Source: Actinacidiphila yeochonensis CN732 (GTDB taxonomy: Bacteria > Actinomycetota > Actinomycetes > Streptomycetales > Streptomycetaceae). From it: a stretch of 64,000 bases of DNA. Below the pieces are notes generated by a model. The model saw only the letters and a list, made by a program, of their open reading frames with translations. It did no database searches and was not told the DNA's origin. The first letter of the stretch is position 1, and every line of letters begins with the position of its first letter. This document shows, in pieces, positions 1 through 8,338 of the stretch. A program made the translations under genes and the position numbers. The stretch lies in assembly GCF_000745345.1 (NCBI RefSeq), contig NZ_JQNR01000005.1:2542001-2606000 (forward strand), given 5' to 3'.

Positions 1-965
1 ATCCGCCCGCCGTGGAGGTCCACCGCCCAGCGGGCGATGGCCAGCCCCAGCCCCGTACCCCCGTCCCGGCCCGGCCGCGAGCCGCGGTGGAAGCGCTCGA
101 AGACCCGGTCCCGGTCGGCCTCGGGGATGCCGGGCCCCTCGTCGCGCACCTCCAGGTCGAGGCTGCCGGGCGTCGGCCCGCTCCGCGCCCGTACGGTGAC
201 CCGGCCGCCCGGCGGGCTGTGCTTGACCGCGTTGTCCACCAGGTTCGCCACCACCTGGTGCAGCCGCTCCCCGTCGGCGTAGGCGACCAGCTCGGGCGGG
301 AAGACGTCCAGATGCATCGGCACGTCGGCACGGGGCCGGAAGCGGGTCCCCGAGGCGTGCGTGCCGCCCATGCCCAGCCCGGCCGTCTTCAGCACCGCCG
401 ACAGGTACGGCCACACCTCGAACCGCTTGGCGTCCAGCAGTACCGCCCCGCTGTCCAGCCGGGACAGGTCGAGCAGCTGGCTGACCAGCTTGCCCAGCCG
501 CTCGGTCTGCCGCAGCGCCAGCCGCATCGTCTCCGGGTCGGGCTCGGAGACGCCGTCCACCACGTTCTCCAGCACCGCCCGCAGCGCCGCGATGGGGGTG
601 CGCAGCTCGTGCGAGACGTTCGCCACCAGCTCCTTGCGGTGGTGGTCCACCGCCTCCAGGTCCGCCGCCATCCGGTTGAAGGTCTCGGCCAGCTCGCCGA
701 CCTCGTCCCTGCGCACCCCGGCCACCCGGCGGCTGTAGTCGCCGCGTGCCATCGCCCGCGCCACCGCCGTCATCTCGCGCAGCGGCGCGGTCAGGTTGGT
801 GGCGACGATCTGCGTGATCAGCAGCGAGGCGATGATCGAGAAGATGGTGATGACACGTATGCCGGTCTTCGAGTGGAACGCGATCAGCACCAGCAGTGTG
901 GTGATCATCACGGAGGCGATGACCAGCGCCTGGAGCGCCGCCTTGATCGAGCGGGCCGGGTCCAC
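1..965 (-). CDS. Sensor histidine kinase, C-terminus beyond the left edge
   Basis: Membrane sensor kinase paired with the response regulator just upstream. The frame shows two hydrophobic segments (around 780-920), a HAMP-like linker, the phospho-acceptor H box VSHELRTPIAALRA, the N box NLVDNAVKHSPPGG and, at the very edge, the G box GTGLGLAIARWAVDLHGG. The frame is open from the regulator's stop at 1143 but has no ATG, GTG or TTG until GTG 965, which would remove part of the N-terminus. GTG 1146 overlaps the regulator's stop (GTGA) as usual for such pairs but is in another frame, so one indel in the G-rich stretch 1000-1140 is possible. Family certain, start uncertain, stop outside the window. 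Confidence 0.85.
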   Translation of the reverse strand, partial: MDPARSIKAALQALVIASVMITTLLVLIAFHSKTGIRVITIFSIIASLLITQIVATNLTAPLREMTAVARAMARGDYSRRVAGVRRDEVGELAETFNRMAADLEAVDHHRKELVANVSHELRTPIAALRAVLENVVDGVSEPDPETMRLALRQTERLGKLVSQLLDLSRLDSGAVLLDAKRFEVWPYLSAVLKTAGLGMGGTHASGTRFRPRADVPMHLDVFPPELVAYADGERLHQVVANLVDNAVKHSPPGGRVTVRARSGPTPGSLDLEVRDEGPGIPEADRDRVFERFHRGSRPGRDGGTGLGLAIARWAVDLHGGR

Positions 966-1142
966 CGGCCGCAGCGCGTTCCACGCCCAGTGCCGCAGCC
1001 GCCCCAGCCGCCCCGGGCCGTCCGGGGCACCGCCCTCCCGGTTCGCCCCGCCCGACGCGTCCGCGCCCCCGCGTCCCGCGGCGCGCCCGGCGCCCCGCCC
1101 CCGAGCCCCGTTCCAGCCGGCCGGGCTCCCGCCGCCCCGGTC

Positions 1143-1856
1143 TCACGGCGCCGGCGTCTCCAGCGCGTACCCGACGCCGTGCACGGTGCGAATCCGCTCG
1201 GCGCCGATCTTCCGGCGCAGCGCCTTGACGTGGCTGTCGACGGTGCGGGTGCCGGAGGCGTCGGTCCAGTCCCACACCTCGGCCAGCAGCTGCTCACGGG
1301 AGAGCACCGCCCGGGGCTGCTGCGCCAGGCAGACCAGCAGCTCGAACTCGGTGGGCGTCAGGTGCACGTCGCCGCCGGCCACCCTGACCCGGCGCTGGGC
1401 GTGGTCGATCTCCAGGTCGCCCAGGTGGATGCTGGCGCCCCGGGTGCCGACCGCCGCAGACGCCGCCCGCTCCACCCGGCGCAGCAGCACGTGCACCCGG
1501 GCGGCCAGTTCGCGCATGGAGAACGGCTTGGTCATGTAGTCGTCGGCGCCCACGCCCAGGCCCACGAGCATGTCCGTCTCCTCGTCCCGCGCGGTGAGCA
1601 TCAGCACCGGCACCGGCCGCTCCGCCTGCACCCGGCGGCAGACCTCCAGGCCGTCGAAGCCGGGCAGCATCACGTCGAGCACCAGCAGGTCGGGGTGCCA
1701 GCCGCGGGCGGTCTCCACCGCGGTCGGCCCGTCGCCCGCGGTGCGGACCAGGAACCCCTCCGCCTGGAGCCGGACCGTGATCGCCTGCCCTATCGTCTGG
1801 TCGTCCTCGACCACCAGCACCCGGCGCTGCGCGCCCGTCGTCTGTGCGCTGTCCAC
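1143..1856 (-). CDS. OmpR/PhoB-family response regulator
   Basis: DNA-binding response regulator of 237 aa. The receiver domain (about 12-125) has the acidic pair ED at 18-19, phospho-acceptor Asp61 in LVLDVMLPG, Thr88 and Lys110 in the conserved places. A winged-helix domain fills the C-terminus, ending in the family motif GTRTVDSHVKALRRKIG then VHGVGYALE. It lies directly upstream of the histidine kinase on the same strand, so the two form a two-component operon. The signal it answers to cannot be told from sequence. Confidence 0.95.
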   Translation of the reverse strand: MDSAQTTGAQRRVLVVEDDQTIGQAITVRLQAEGFLVRTAGDGPTAVETARGWHPDLLVLDVMLPGFDGLEVCRRVQAERPVPVLMLTARDEETDMLVGLGVGADDYMTKPFSMRELAARVHVLLRRVERAASAAVGTRGASIHLGDLEIDHAQRRVRVAGGDVHLTPTEFELLVCLAQQPRAVLSREQLLAEVWDWTDASGTRTVDSHVKALRRKIGAERIRTVHGVGYALETPAP

Positions 1857-1956
1857 TTCCGCCCCACAAGCTCGTCCGTCACCGGCAGCGTACGGGGCGG
1901 TCGGTACCGCTGACTACGACGCCCGCGGCTCTCCCGGCCCGCTCGCCCGCACGTCC

Positions 1957-2736
1957 TCACGGCCTGACCGCGAGGTGCACCGCGTCGGGCACACCCCGCC
2001 TGACGGGCACCTCCAGGGTGCGCACTCCGGTGAACCCCGCCCTGCCCAGCGCCGCCTCGAAGGCCGCCGAGGGGCGGGCGGACCACACGGCGAGCACGCC
2101 GCCGGAGGTCAGCCGCTCCCGGCAGTCGGCGAGGCCGCTGGGACTGTAGAGACTGCCGTTGTTCTCGGTGACTGTCCAGTCCGGGCCGTTGTCGATGTCC
2201 AGGCAGATCGCGTCGTAGCGCTCCGCGGTGCCGTGCAGGTGGGCGGTCAGGTCCCCGGCGACCAGCCGCACCCGCGGGTCGTCCAGGGCGCCGCCGCTGA
2301 ACGGCGCGAAGTGGCCGGCCCGGTGCCAGTCGACGACGGCCGGCTCCCGCTCCACCACCGCGATGCGCCCCCAGCGCGCCTCGGCCACCGCCCTGGCCAG
2401 CGAGAACCCGACTCCCAGGCCGCCGATGAGCACGCTCGCGCCCTGCCGGCCGGGCGGCAGGGCGGCCAGCGCGGCGTCCACCAGGAGCCGCTCCGAGCGG
2501 CCGTCGGAGGTGTCCATCAGGAAGGTGCCGTTGGCGATGATCTCCAGCCGGTCCCCGTGCCGGCGCAGTACCGCCTCCCCGTACGGCCCGTCGCGCCGGT
2601 CCAGCACCACGGGCCTGTCGCCGGGGCCGCCAGGGTCGGCGCAGGCGGCGGGGCCCGCGGGGGTGGGGTCGGCGGGGTGTGGTCGGCGGAGCGGGTCGAG
2701 TGCGGTCCGGGCCGCTGTGCAAGGGGCATGACCCAA
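1957..2736 (-). CDS. Spermidine synthase-like methyltransferase-fold protein
   Basis: Rossmann-fold protein of the spermine/spermidine synthase superfamily. It has the glycine-rich nucleotide-binding motif LIGGLGVGFSLA, the acidic residue following it (VVEREPAVVDWHR) and the DAICLDIDNGPDW segment corresponding to the polyamine-synthase active-site region. The full open frame starts at TTG 2736 (259 aa), but its first 43 residues are Pro/Ala-rich and unlike the family. GTG 2610 (217 aa) is a likely true start. Several actinobacterial homologues are not proven polyamine enzymes, so substrate is open. It stands alone downstream of the divergently placed methyltransferase. Confidence 0.8.
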   Translation of the reverse strand: MGHAPCTAARTALDPLRRPHPADPTPAGPAACADPGGPGDRPVVLDRRDGPYGEAVLRRHGDRLEIIANGTFLMDTSDGRSERLLVDAALAALPPGRQGASVLIGGLGVGFSLARAVAEARWGRIAVVEREPAVVDWHRAGHFAPFSGGALDDPRVRLVAGDLTAHLHGTAERYDAICLDIDNGPDWTVTENNGSLYSPSGLADCRERLTSGGVLAVWSARPSAAFEAALGRAGFTGVRTLEVPVRRGVPDAVHLAVRP

Positions 2737-2878
2737 TTTTCACCCAACTCGGAAGAAAAAAAGGGCACTTGGCTGTCCATGTGCCATCTGTGGTTCACCG
2801 TTCGTACCGCATCTCTTCCGGTTATGGCTGTCCCGTTCATCCTCCGGGGCCCTTCGGCCGGGGCGTAGCTTCCGGCCC

Positions 2879-3793
2879 ATGCCTTCTCTTCTCAAGAACA
2901 GGGTGGCCCGGCGGCTGCTGCGTCCGGCCGCGAACTTGGTGGACCGGCGGGTCCAGCGGCCGGTGTCGAGTCTGCGGAGCGAACTCGACAGCGTGCGCCG
3001 CGAGGTGGCCGAGCTGCGTGCCCAGGAGCACGCGATCGGCCTGCTCTTCGACCACGCCGGGCGCAGCGGCCCCCGCCTGCCCACGCGGGAGCAGATAGAC
3101 CGCCTGGTCACCGAGGTGGCCGAGGTCAGCGGTGCGGAGCGGGCGGCCGCCCGGCGCAACGTGACCGTCGCCTTCCGCAACGTCATCGCCCTGGAGGCGC
3201 TGGCGGTGGGCCGGTTGGCCGGCTCCACCCAGAACGTGTGCGGCAAGCTCGCCGCCGTCCCGCTGCTCGCCCCGCCGAACGCGCAGGTGCTGGAGATCGG
3301 CACCCTCTACGGCCTCTTCTCCGCCACGCTGCTGCGGATGCTGCACCGCGCGGGCATCGAGCCGGAGCTGACCGTCGTCGACCCGCTGGTGGGGTCGCAG
3401 CTCCAGCCCGGCGGCCTGGAGGGACTGGACCCGACCGGCACCCCGGTCCGGGTCGACGTGGTCCGGGCCAACCTGGCGCTGGGCGGGGCCGCCGGCGAGC
3501 GGGCCCGCATCGAGGTCGGCTTCTCCGGCGACCCCCAGGTGCGCGCCGCCGTCTCCGACCGGGAGTACGGCGTCATCATCATCGACGGCGACCACAGCGC
3601 TCGGGGGGTCGCGGAGGACCTGGAGTGGGCCGAGAAGATCGCGGCGCCCGGTGCGATCGTCGTCCTCGACGACTACGGCGACAACAAGTGGGCCGGCGTC
3701 CAGGAGGGTGCCGACGCGCACCTGGCGGGCGACAGCCGCTTCGAGATGCTCGGCCGCGCGGCGACCTCCGCGTTCCTGCGCGCCGTCCGCTGA
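2879..3793 (+). CDS. Class I SAM-dependent methyltransferase
   Basis: Protein of 304 aa. The basic N-terminus (1-35) leads into a short predicted coiled coil (SLRSELDSVRREVAELRAQE, about 38-57). The Rossmann methyltransferase domain follows: motif I VLEIGTLYGLFSATLL, an acidic motif II (ELTVVDPL), and IIIDGDHSARGVAEDL plus IVVLDDYGDNKW, typical of the Methyltransf_24 / cephalosporin-hydroxylase-like group. Such proteins often act on sugars or small molecules, but the substrate is unknown. Start ATG 2879. Probably monocistronic; short direct repeats follow immediately. Confidence 0.85.
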   Translation: MPSLLKNRVARRLLRPAANLVDRRVQRPVSSLRSELDSVRREVAELRAQEHAIGLLFDHAGRSGPRLPTREQIDRLVTEVAEVSGAERAAARRNVTVAFRNVIALEALAVGRLAGSTQNVCGKLAAVPLLAPPNAQVLEIGTLYGLFSATLLRMLHRAGIEPELTVVDPLVGSQLQPGGLEGLDPTGTPVRVDVVRANLALGGAAGERARIEVGFSGDPQVRAAVSDREYGVIIIDGDHSARGVAEDLEWAEKIAAPGAIVVLDDYGDNKWAGVQEGADAHLAGDSRFEMLGRAATSAFLRAVR

Positions 3794-3852
3794 GCCGGTC
3801 CGCTGAGCCGGTCCGCTGGTCGGTCCGCCGAGCCGGTCCGCTGAGCCGGTCG
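3788..3852. repeat. 13-bp tandem repeat after the methyltransferase stop
   Basis: About four copies of a 13-base unit (GTCCGCTGAGCCG and close variants) run from the last codons of the methyltransferase into the intergenic region. One copy is shortened. Each unit carries a TGA in one frame. No function is assigned. Confidence 0.8.
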
Positions 3853-3893
3853 CCGTGGCTCCTGCCTGCCTCCTGCCGGCCCCTCGCTGTTCC

Positions 3894-3946
3894 CCGCCCC
3901 GCCCCGCCCCGCCCCGCCCCGCGGCGCGGGGCGGGCGGGGCGGGGA
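3894..3946. terminator. G/C hairpin between methyltransferase and lon
   Basis: A run of CCCCG pentamers faces an almost exact complementary run of CGGGG pentamers across a short GCGGCGC loop. RNA from either strand would form a very stable stem. There is no U tract, as is common for Streptomyces terminators. Termination is inferred from position between two same-strand genes. Confidence 0.6.
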
Positions 3947-4100
3947 ACGGCCTGCGCGGCCCTGCCGGGGGATGGCCGGGCCGCGATCGGTTGTTCTACC
4001 GCCCGGGCCTCCCAGAGTGCCGCGAACCACGCCTCGGGGCCCTTCGCTGACGGCGAACGCCGACCCGCCGGAACCCGGGAACACCAGCGGAGTCCTGAGC

Positions 4101-4121
4101 ATTGAGTGGGTTGTACTCAAC
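4101..4121. promoter_or_regulatory. HAIR-like element (HspR operator) upstream of lon
   Basis: TTGAGT (4102-4107), seven bases, then ACTCAA (4115-4120): an inverted repeat matching the actinobacterial HAIR consensus CTTGAGT-N7-ACTCAAG except at the outermost bases. It ends 22 bp before the lon start codon. Lon is an established member of the HAIR/HspR heat-shock regulon in Streptomyces, so repression by HspR is a strong inference. Confidence 0.85.
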
Positions 4122-4142
4122 TTGCTTGCACAGGGAGCGATC

Positions 4143-6590
4143 ATGGCATTTGAGCCGCAGAGTTCCAACCTCACCCTCCCGGTACTGCCTCTCGACGGGG
4201 AGGTCGTGCTCCCCGGCATGGTCGTCCCGCTGGACCTGACCGACGGCGAGGTGCGGGCCGCGGTGGAGGCCGCCCAGGCCGCGCACTCCGGCCCGAACCC
4301 CGCGCAGGCGGCCGCCAAGCCGCAGGTGCTGCTGGTGCCCCGGGTCGACGGCAGGTACGCCGCCCTGGGCACCCTCGGCAGCGTGGAGCAGGTCGGCCGG
4401 CTCTCCGACGGCGACCCCGGCGCGGTGATCCGCGGCCGGTCCCGGGTGCGGATCGGAGCCGGCACCACCGGCCCCGGGGCCGCCCTGTGGGTGGAGGGCG
4501 CCCTCGTGCCGGAGCCCGAACCCGCCGAGGCGCCCGGCGCCGTCGCGGAGCTGACGCGGGAGTACAAGGCCCTGGCCACCAGCTGGCTGCGCAAGCGCGG
4601 CGCCTGGCAGGTCGTCGACCGGGTCCAGCAGATCGAGGACGCCGGCCAGCTCGCCGACAACTCCGGCTACTCCCCGTTCCTCTCCGTCGAGCAGCGCGTG
4701 GAGCTGCTGGAGACGGCCGACCCCGTCGCCCGGCTGCGGCTGGCGGTGCGGTGGCTGCGGGAGCACCTGGCCGAGCAGGACGTGGCGGAGACCATCCGCA
4801 AGGACGTCCAGGAGGGCATGGACAAGCAGCAGCGCGAGTTCCTGCTCCAGCAGCAGCTGAACGCCGTCCGCAAGGAGCTGTCCGAGCTGCGCGGCGAGCC
4901 CGAGACCGAGGGCGGCGACTACCGCGCCCGGGTCGAGGCCGCCGACCTGCCGGAGAAGGTCCGCGAGGCCGCGCTGAAGGAGGTCGAGAAGCTGGAGCGG
5001 TCCAGCGACGCCTCCCCTGAGGGCTCGTGGATCAGGACCTGGCTGGACACCGTCCTGGAGCTGCCGTGGAACACCACCACCCAGGACACCTACGACGTCG
5101 CCGGCGCCCGTGCCGTGCTCGACGCGGACCACGCCGGCCTCGACGACGTCAAGGAGCGCATCACCGAGTACCTGGCCGTCCGCAAGCGCCGGGCCGACCG
5201 CGGCCTGGCCGCCGTCGGCGGCGGCAACGGCGGCGGGCGGCGGCCCGGCGGCGCGGTGCTGGCCCTGGTCGGGCCGCCCGGGGTCGGAAAGACCTCGCTC
5301 GGGGAGTCGGTGGCGCGGGCCATGGGCCGGAAGTTCGTCCGGGTCGCCCTCGGCGGCGTCCGCGACGAGGCCGAGATCCGCGGCCACCGCAGGACGTACG
5401 TGGGCGCGCTGCCCGGCCGCGTCGTGCGGGCGATCAAGGAAGCCGGCTCGATGAACCCGGTGGTGCTGCTGGACGAGGTCGACAAGGTCGGCTCCGACTT
5501 CCGGGGCGACCCGGCGGCGGCGCTGCTGGAGGTGCTGGACCCGGCGCAGAACCACACCTTCCGGGACCACTACCTGGAGGTGGAGCTGGACCTGTCCGAC
5601 GTCGTCTTCCTGGCCACCGCGAACGTCCTGGAGGCCATCCCGGAGCCGCTGCTGGACCGGATGGAGCTGGTCCGGCTGGACGGCTACACCGAGGACGAGA
5701 AGGTCGTCATCGCCCGCGACCACCTGGTGCCGCGCCAGCTGGACCGGGCCGGGCTGACCCCCGAGGAGGTGGCCTTCGACGAGGCGGCGCTGCGCCGGCT
5801 GGCCGGGGAGTACACCCGCGAGGCGGGGGTGCGCACCCTGGAGCGGACGGTGGCGCGGCTGCTGCGCAAGATCACCGCGCAGCACGAGCTCGGCGGGCTC
5901 GAACTGCCCGTCACCATCGGCCCGGACTCGCTGCGCGGCCTGATCGGCCGGCCGCACCACGTGCCGGAGGCGGCCCAGGACCCGGAGGAGCGGCGTACGG
6001 CGGTGCCGGGCGTGGCCACCGGCCTGGCGGTCACCGGCGCGGGGGGCGACGTGCTCTACATCGAGGCGTCGCTGGCCGACCCGGAGACCGGCGGGGCGGG
6101 TGTGCAGCTCACCGGCCAGCTGGGCGACGTGATGAAGGAGTCCGCGCAGATCGCGCTCTCCTTCCTGCGCTCGCGCGGCGCCGAACTGGAGCTGCCCGTC
6201 GGAGACCTGAAGGACCGCGGTGTGCACCTGCACGTGCCGGCCGGCGCCGTGCCCAAGGACGGGCCGAGCGCGGGTGTCACGATGACCACGGCGCTGGCCT
6301 CGCTGCTCTCCGGCCGCAAGGTCCGCCCGGACGTCGCGATGACCGGCGAGGTCTCGCTCACCGGCCGGGTGCTGCCGATCGGCGGGGTCAAGCAGAAGCT
6401 GCTGGCCGCGCACCGCGCCGGGGTGACGACCGTCGTCATCCCCAAGCGCAACGAGGCGGACCTCGACGACGTCCCGGCCGAGGTGCTGGCCGCCCTGGAG
6501 GTCCACCCGGTCAGCGACGTCCGCCAGGTCCTGGCACTGGCCCTGGAGCCCGCCGCCGCGGCTGCGGAGCAGGTCCCGCTGGCCGCCTGA
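4143..6590 (+). CDS. lon: ATP-dependent protease Lon
   Basis: Cytosolic AAA+ serine protease of 815 aa, normal length for LonA. The N-terminal substrate-binding domain (LPVLPLDGEVVLPGMVVPL) is followed by a coiled-coil region, the ATPase with Walker A GPPGVGKTS near 377 and Walker B VVLLDEVDKV, then the protease domain with catalytic Ser709 in DGPSAGVT and Lys750 in GGVKQK. The frame is open further upstream to 3855, but ATG 4143 has a GGGAG ribosome site five bases away and begins exactly at the family N-terminus. It degrades misfolded and regulatory proteins. The HAIR site just upstream indicates heat-shock control. Confidence 0.97.
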   Translation: MAFEPQSSNLTLPVLPLDGEVVLPGMVVPLDLTDGEVRAAVEAAQAAHSGPNPAQAAAKPQVLLVPRVDGRYAALGTLGSVEQVGRLSDGDPGAVIRGRSRVRIGAGTTGPGAALWVEGALVPEPEPAEAPGAVAELTREYKALATSWLRKRGAWQVVDRVQQIEDAGQLADNSGYSPFLSVEQRVELLETADPVARLRLAVRWLREHLAEQDVAETIRKDVQEGMDKQQREFLLQQQLNAVRKELSELRGEPETEGGDYRARVEAADLPEKVREAALKEVEKLERSSDASPEGSWIRTWLDTVLELPWNTTTQDTYDVAGARAVLDADHAGLDDVKERITEYLAVRKRRADRGLAAVGGGNGGGRRPGGAVLALVGPPGVGKTSLGESVARAMGRKFVRVALGGVRDEAEIRGHRRTYVGALPGRVVRAIKEAGSMNPVVLLDEVDKVGSDFRGDPAAALLEVLDPAQNHTFRDHYLEVELDLSDVVFLATANVLEAIPEPLLDRMELVRLDGYTEDEKVVIARDHLVPRQLDRAGLTPEEVAFDEAALRRLAGEYTREAGVRTLERTVARLLRKITAQHELGGLELPVTIGPDSLRGLIGRPHHVPEAAQDPEERRTAVPGVATGLAVTGAGGDVLYIEASLADPETGGAGVQLTGQLGDVMKESAQIALSFLRSRGAELELPVGDLKDRGVHLHVPAGAVPKDGPSAGVTMTTALASLLSGRKVRPDVAMTGEVSLTGRVLPIGGVKQKLLAAHRAGVTTVVIPKRNEADLDDVPAEVLAALEVHPVSDVRQVLALALEPAAAAAEQVPLAA

Positions 6591-6606
6591 CCGGAACCGT
6601 CGGCCC

Positions 6607-6650
6607 GCGCGCCGTGCCGCCCCCGGACGACGGAGGGCGGCACGGCGCGC
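6607..6650. terminator. Bidirectional hairpin between lon and the GH25 gene
   Basis: A perfect 16-bp inverted repeat (arms 6607-6622 and 6635-6650, 12-base loop) sits between the convergent lon and lysozyme genes. It would form the same stem in both transcripts. No U tract. Confidence 0.75.
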
Positions 6651-6686
6651 GCCGCGCGCGGGTGCGCGGGGGACGGGGGCGCCGGG

Positions 6687-7580
6687 TCAGCCCAGGGCGA
6701 GGGCCGAGAGGCGGGAGGTGTCGCCGTTGAAGTAGTCCTGGTCGCCGGGGAAGGTGCCGGAGTCGGCGTGCTGCCAGAAGGTGTAGTAGGTGTAGCCCGC
6801 GGGCAGGGTGCCGGCGCTGGTGGAGTACTTCGCGATCCAGAACGGGCTGGTGGTGGCGAAGGCGCTGCTGTTGCCGGTGCAGGTCGTCCACCAGTCGAGG
6901 GTCGAGTAGATCACCGGGTAGACGCCCTCCTTCGCGTTGTACTCGTTGGCGAAGGCGTGGATCCAGCTGACCATGGCGGCCTGGCTCAGGCCGTAGCAGG
7001 TGGCGCCGTAGGGGTTGTACTCGATGTCGAGGGCGCCCGGCAGCGTCTTGCCGTCGGCGGACCAGCCGCCGCCGTGGGCGATGAAGTAGTCGGCCTGGGT
7101 GGCGCCGGCGGAGGTGTCCGGGGTGGCGAAGTGGTAGGAGCCGCGGATCATCCCGACGTTGTATGAGCCGTTGTACTGCTGGGCGAAGTCGGGGTTGGTG
7201 TAAGTGGTGCTCTCCGTGGCCTTGACGTAGGCGAACTTCGCGCCGTTCGCCCAGGCCGTCGACCAGTTGACGCTGCCCTGGTAGCCGGAGACGTCCATGC
7301 CGGGGGTCTGGGTCGCCGCCAGCGGGGTGGCGGCCTCGGAGGTGGCGGAGGCGCTGGCGGAGCCGCTGCCCTCGTGGGCGGCGACGGTGGACCCCATCCA
7401 GTCCAGCTGGGGGTGGGAGACGTGCCCGGCCTTGGCGGACGCGGCCGGGGCGGCGGCGTGGGCCGCGCCGGGGGCGGAGAGGACCAGTGCGACCATGGCG
7501 GTGAACAGGCCGGCGCAGAGCGCGAGCCGGGTCCGGGCCGAGCCGGTGTCGTGCACGACGGAGAGGACTCCGCGGGACAT
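6687..7580 (-). CDS. Secreted GH25 lysozyme (N-acetylmuramidase)
   Basis: Exported muramidase of 297 aa that cleaves the MurNAc-GlcNAc bond of peptidoglycan. A signal peptide (about 1-43, hydrophobic core LFTAMVALVLSAPGA ending AHAAA) precedes a Ser/Ala-rich spacer and a GH25 barrel beginning GMDVSGYQGSVNW. The catalytic acids are in that DVSGYQ motif and in LDIEYNPYG; FAYVKATEST, IRGSYHFA and FWIAKYST are also family signatures. Start ATG 7580 has GGAGG seven bases upstream. Similar to cellosyl-type enzymes. It is divergent from the MarR gene. Confidence 0.92.
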   Translation of the reverse strand: MSRGVLSVVHDTGSARTRLALCAGLFTAMVALVLSAPGAAHAAAPAASAKAGHVSHPQLDWMGSTVAAHEGSGSASASATSEAATPLAATQTPGMDVSGYQGSVNWSTAWANGAKFAYVKATESTTYTNPDFAQQYNGSYNVGMIRGSYHFATPDTSAGATQADYFIAHGGGWSADGKTLPGALDIEYNPYGATCYGLSQAAMVSWIHAFANEYNAKEGVYPVIYSTLDWWTTCTGNSSAFATTSPFWIAKYSTSAGTLPAGYTYYTFWQHADSGTFPGDQDYFNGDTSRLSALALG

Positions 7581-7726
7581 ACGTGCCTCCAGGAGGGACT
7601 CGGCATGACCTCGATGTGGTCATGACAAGCGTGACGGTACGGGGGAGAGCTACGCGCGTGGAAGAGGGCCCCGGAACCGCCGTTGGTCTACGCCTGCGAA
7701 ATACTTGACGTGCTGCGGAAACCACC

Positions 7727-8239
7727 GTGGGTGAAGAGAACTTTCAGCTGGTGAAAGTGGGGCCGGTGTCTCCGACGAACGCTGATGAGCCGCGTGGGGC
7801 CGTCGGCCTCCAGCAGGGGGCGGCGGAACTCGAACGCGAACTGTCGGTGCTCTTCCGCCGCGCCCGGGCCGTCTCCGGGGAACTCGCACGCGAGGTGCAC
7901 CCCGGCCTGGAACCCGCCGCGTACGGGCTCCTCGTCCGCCTCGCGGAGGTCGAGCCGGAACGCGCCACGGAGCTGGCCGCCTACTTCGGCGTCGGCAAGG
8001 CGACGATGAGCCGCCAGCTGCGCGGCCTGGAGGAGCTCGGGCTGATCGCCCGCGAGCCCGACCCCGCGGACGGCCGGGCCCACCTGACGCGGCTGACCTC
8101 CGAGGGCCGGGAGCGGTTCTCCCGGGTGCGCAGCGCCCGGCGTGACCGCTTCCTCGCCCAGCTCGACGCCTGGGGCGCCGGCGAGGTGGCCGAACTCGCC
8201 CGCCTGCTGCACCGCTTCAACGACCTCCAGGGCGGCTGA
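7727..8239 (+). CDS. MarR-family transcriptional regulator
   Basis: Winged-helix regulator of up to 170 aa. The DNA-binding region reads ATELAAYFGVGKATMSRQLRGLEELGLIAREPDPADGRA, with the wing motif DGRAHLTRLTSEG typical of MarR. The first GTG is at 7727, but GTG codons at 7751, 7757 and 7766 are in frame and an inverted repeat covers 7741-7757, so the real start may be slightly downstream of an operator. Divergent from the lysozyme gene, which it could control; no ligand can be proposed. Confidence 0.87.
   Translation: MGEENFQLVKVGPVSPTNADEPRGAVGLQQGAAELERELSVLFRRARAVSGELAREVHPGLEPAAYGLLVRLAEVEPERATELAAYFGVGKATMSRQLRGLEELGLIAREPDPADGRAHLTRLTSEGRERFSRVRSARRDRFLAQLDAWGAGEVAELARLLHRFNDLQGG
7741..7757. 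promoter_or_regulatory. Inverted repeat at the MarR gene start
   Basis: CTTTCA-GCTGG-TGAAAG, a 6-bp perfect inverted repeat with a 5-bp centre, fits the size of MarR operators. It lies about 31 bp downstream of a TTGACG hexamer (7705-7710). Autoregulation is inferred. Confidence 0.45.
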
Positions 8240-8338
8240 GCCGCCCGGCTGCCCGCGTCCCGGTGTCGGACCCAGGCGGCGCCGTACGGTGCCGTCAGGC
8301 CGTACGGAGGTGAGCGGGCGGGTGCGGGCCGGGAGCGG

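Noticed and set aside
12..1913. Long plus-strand open frame
   Set aside because: It is the antisense shadow of the two-component genes; the protein is Arg/His/Gln-rich without domains, while the minus strand gives clear kinase and regulator motifs.
3855..4142. N-terminal extension of Lon
   Set aside because: Pro/Arg-rich, overlaps the G/C hairpin and the HAIR operator, and homologues begin at ATG 4143.
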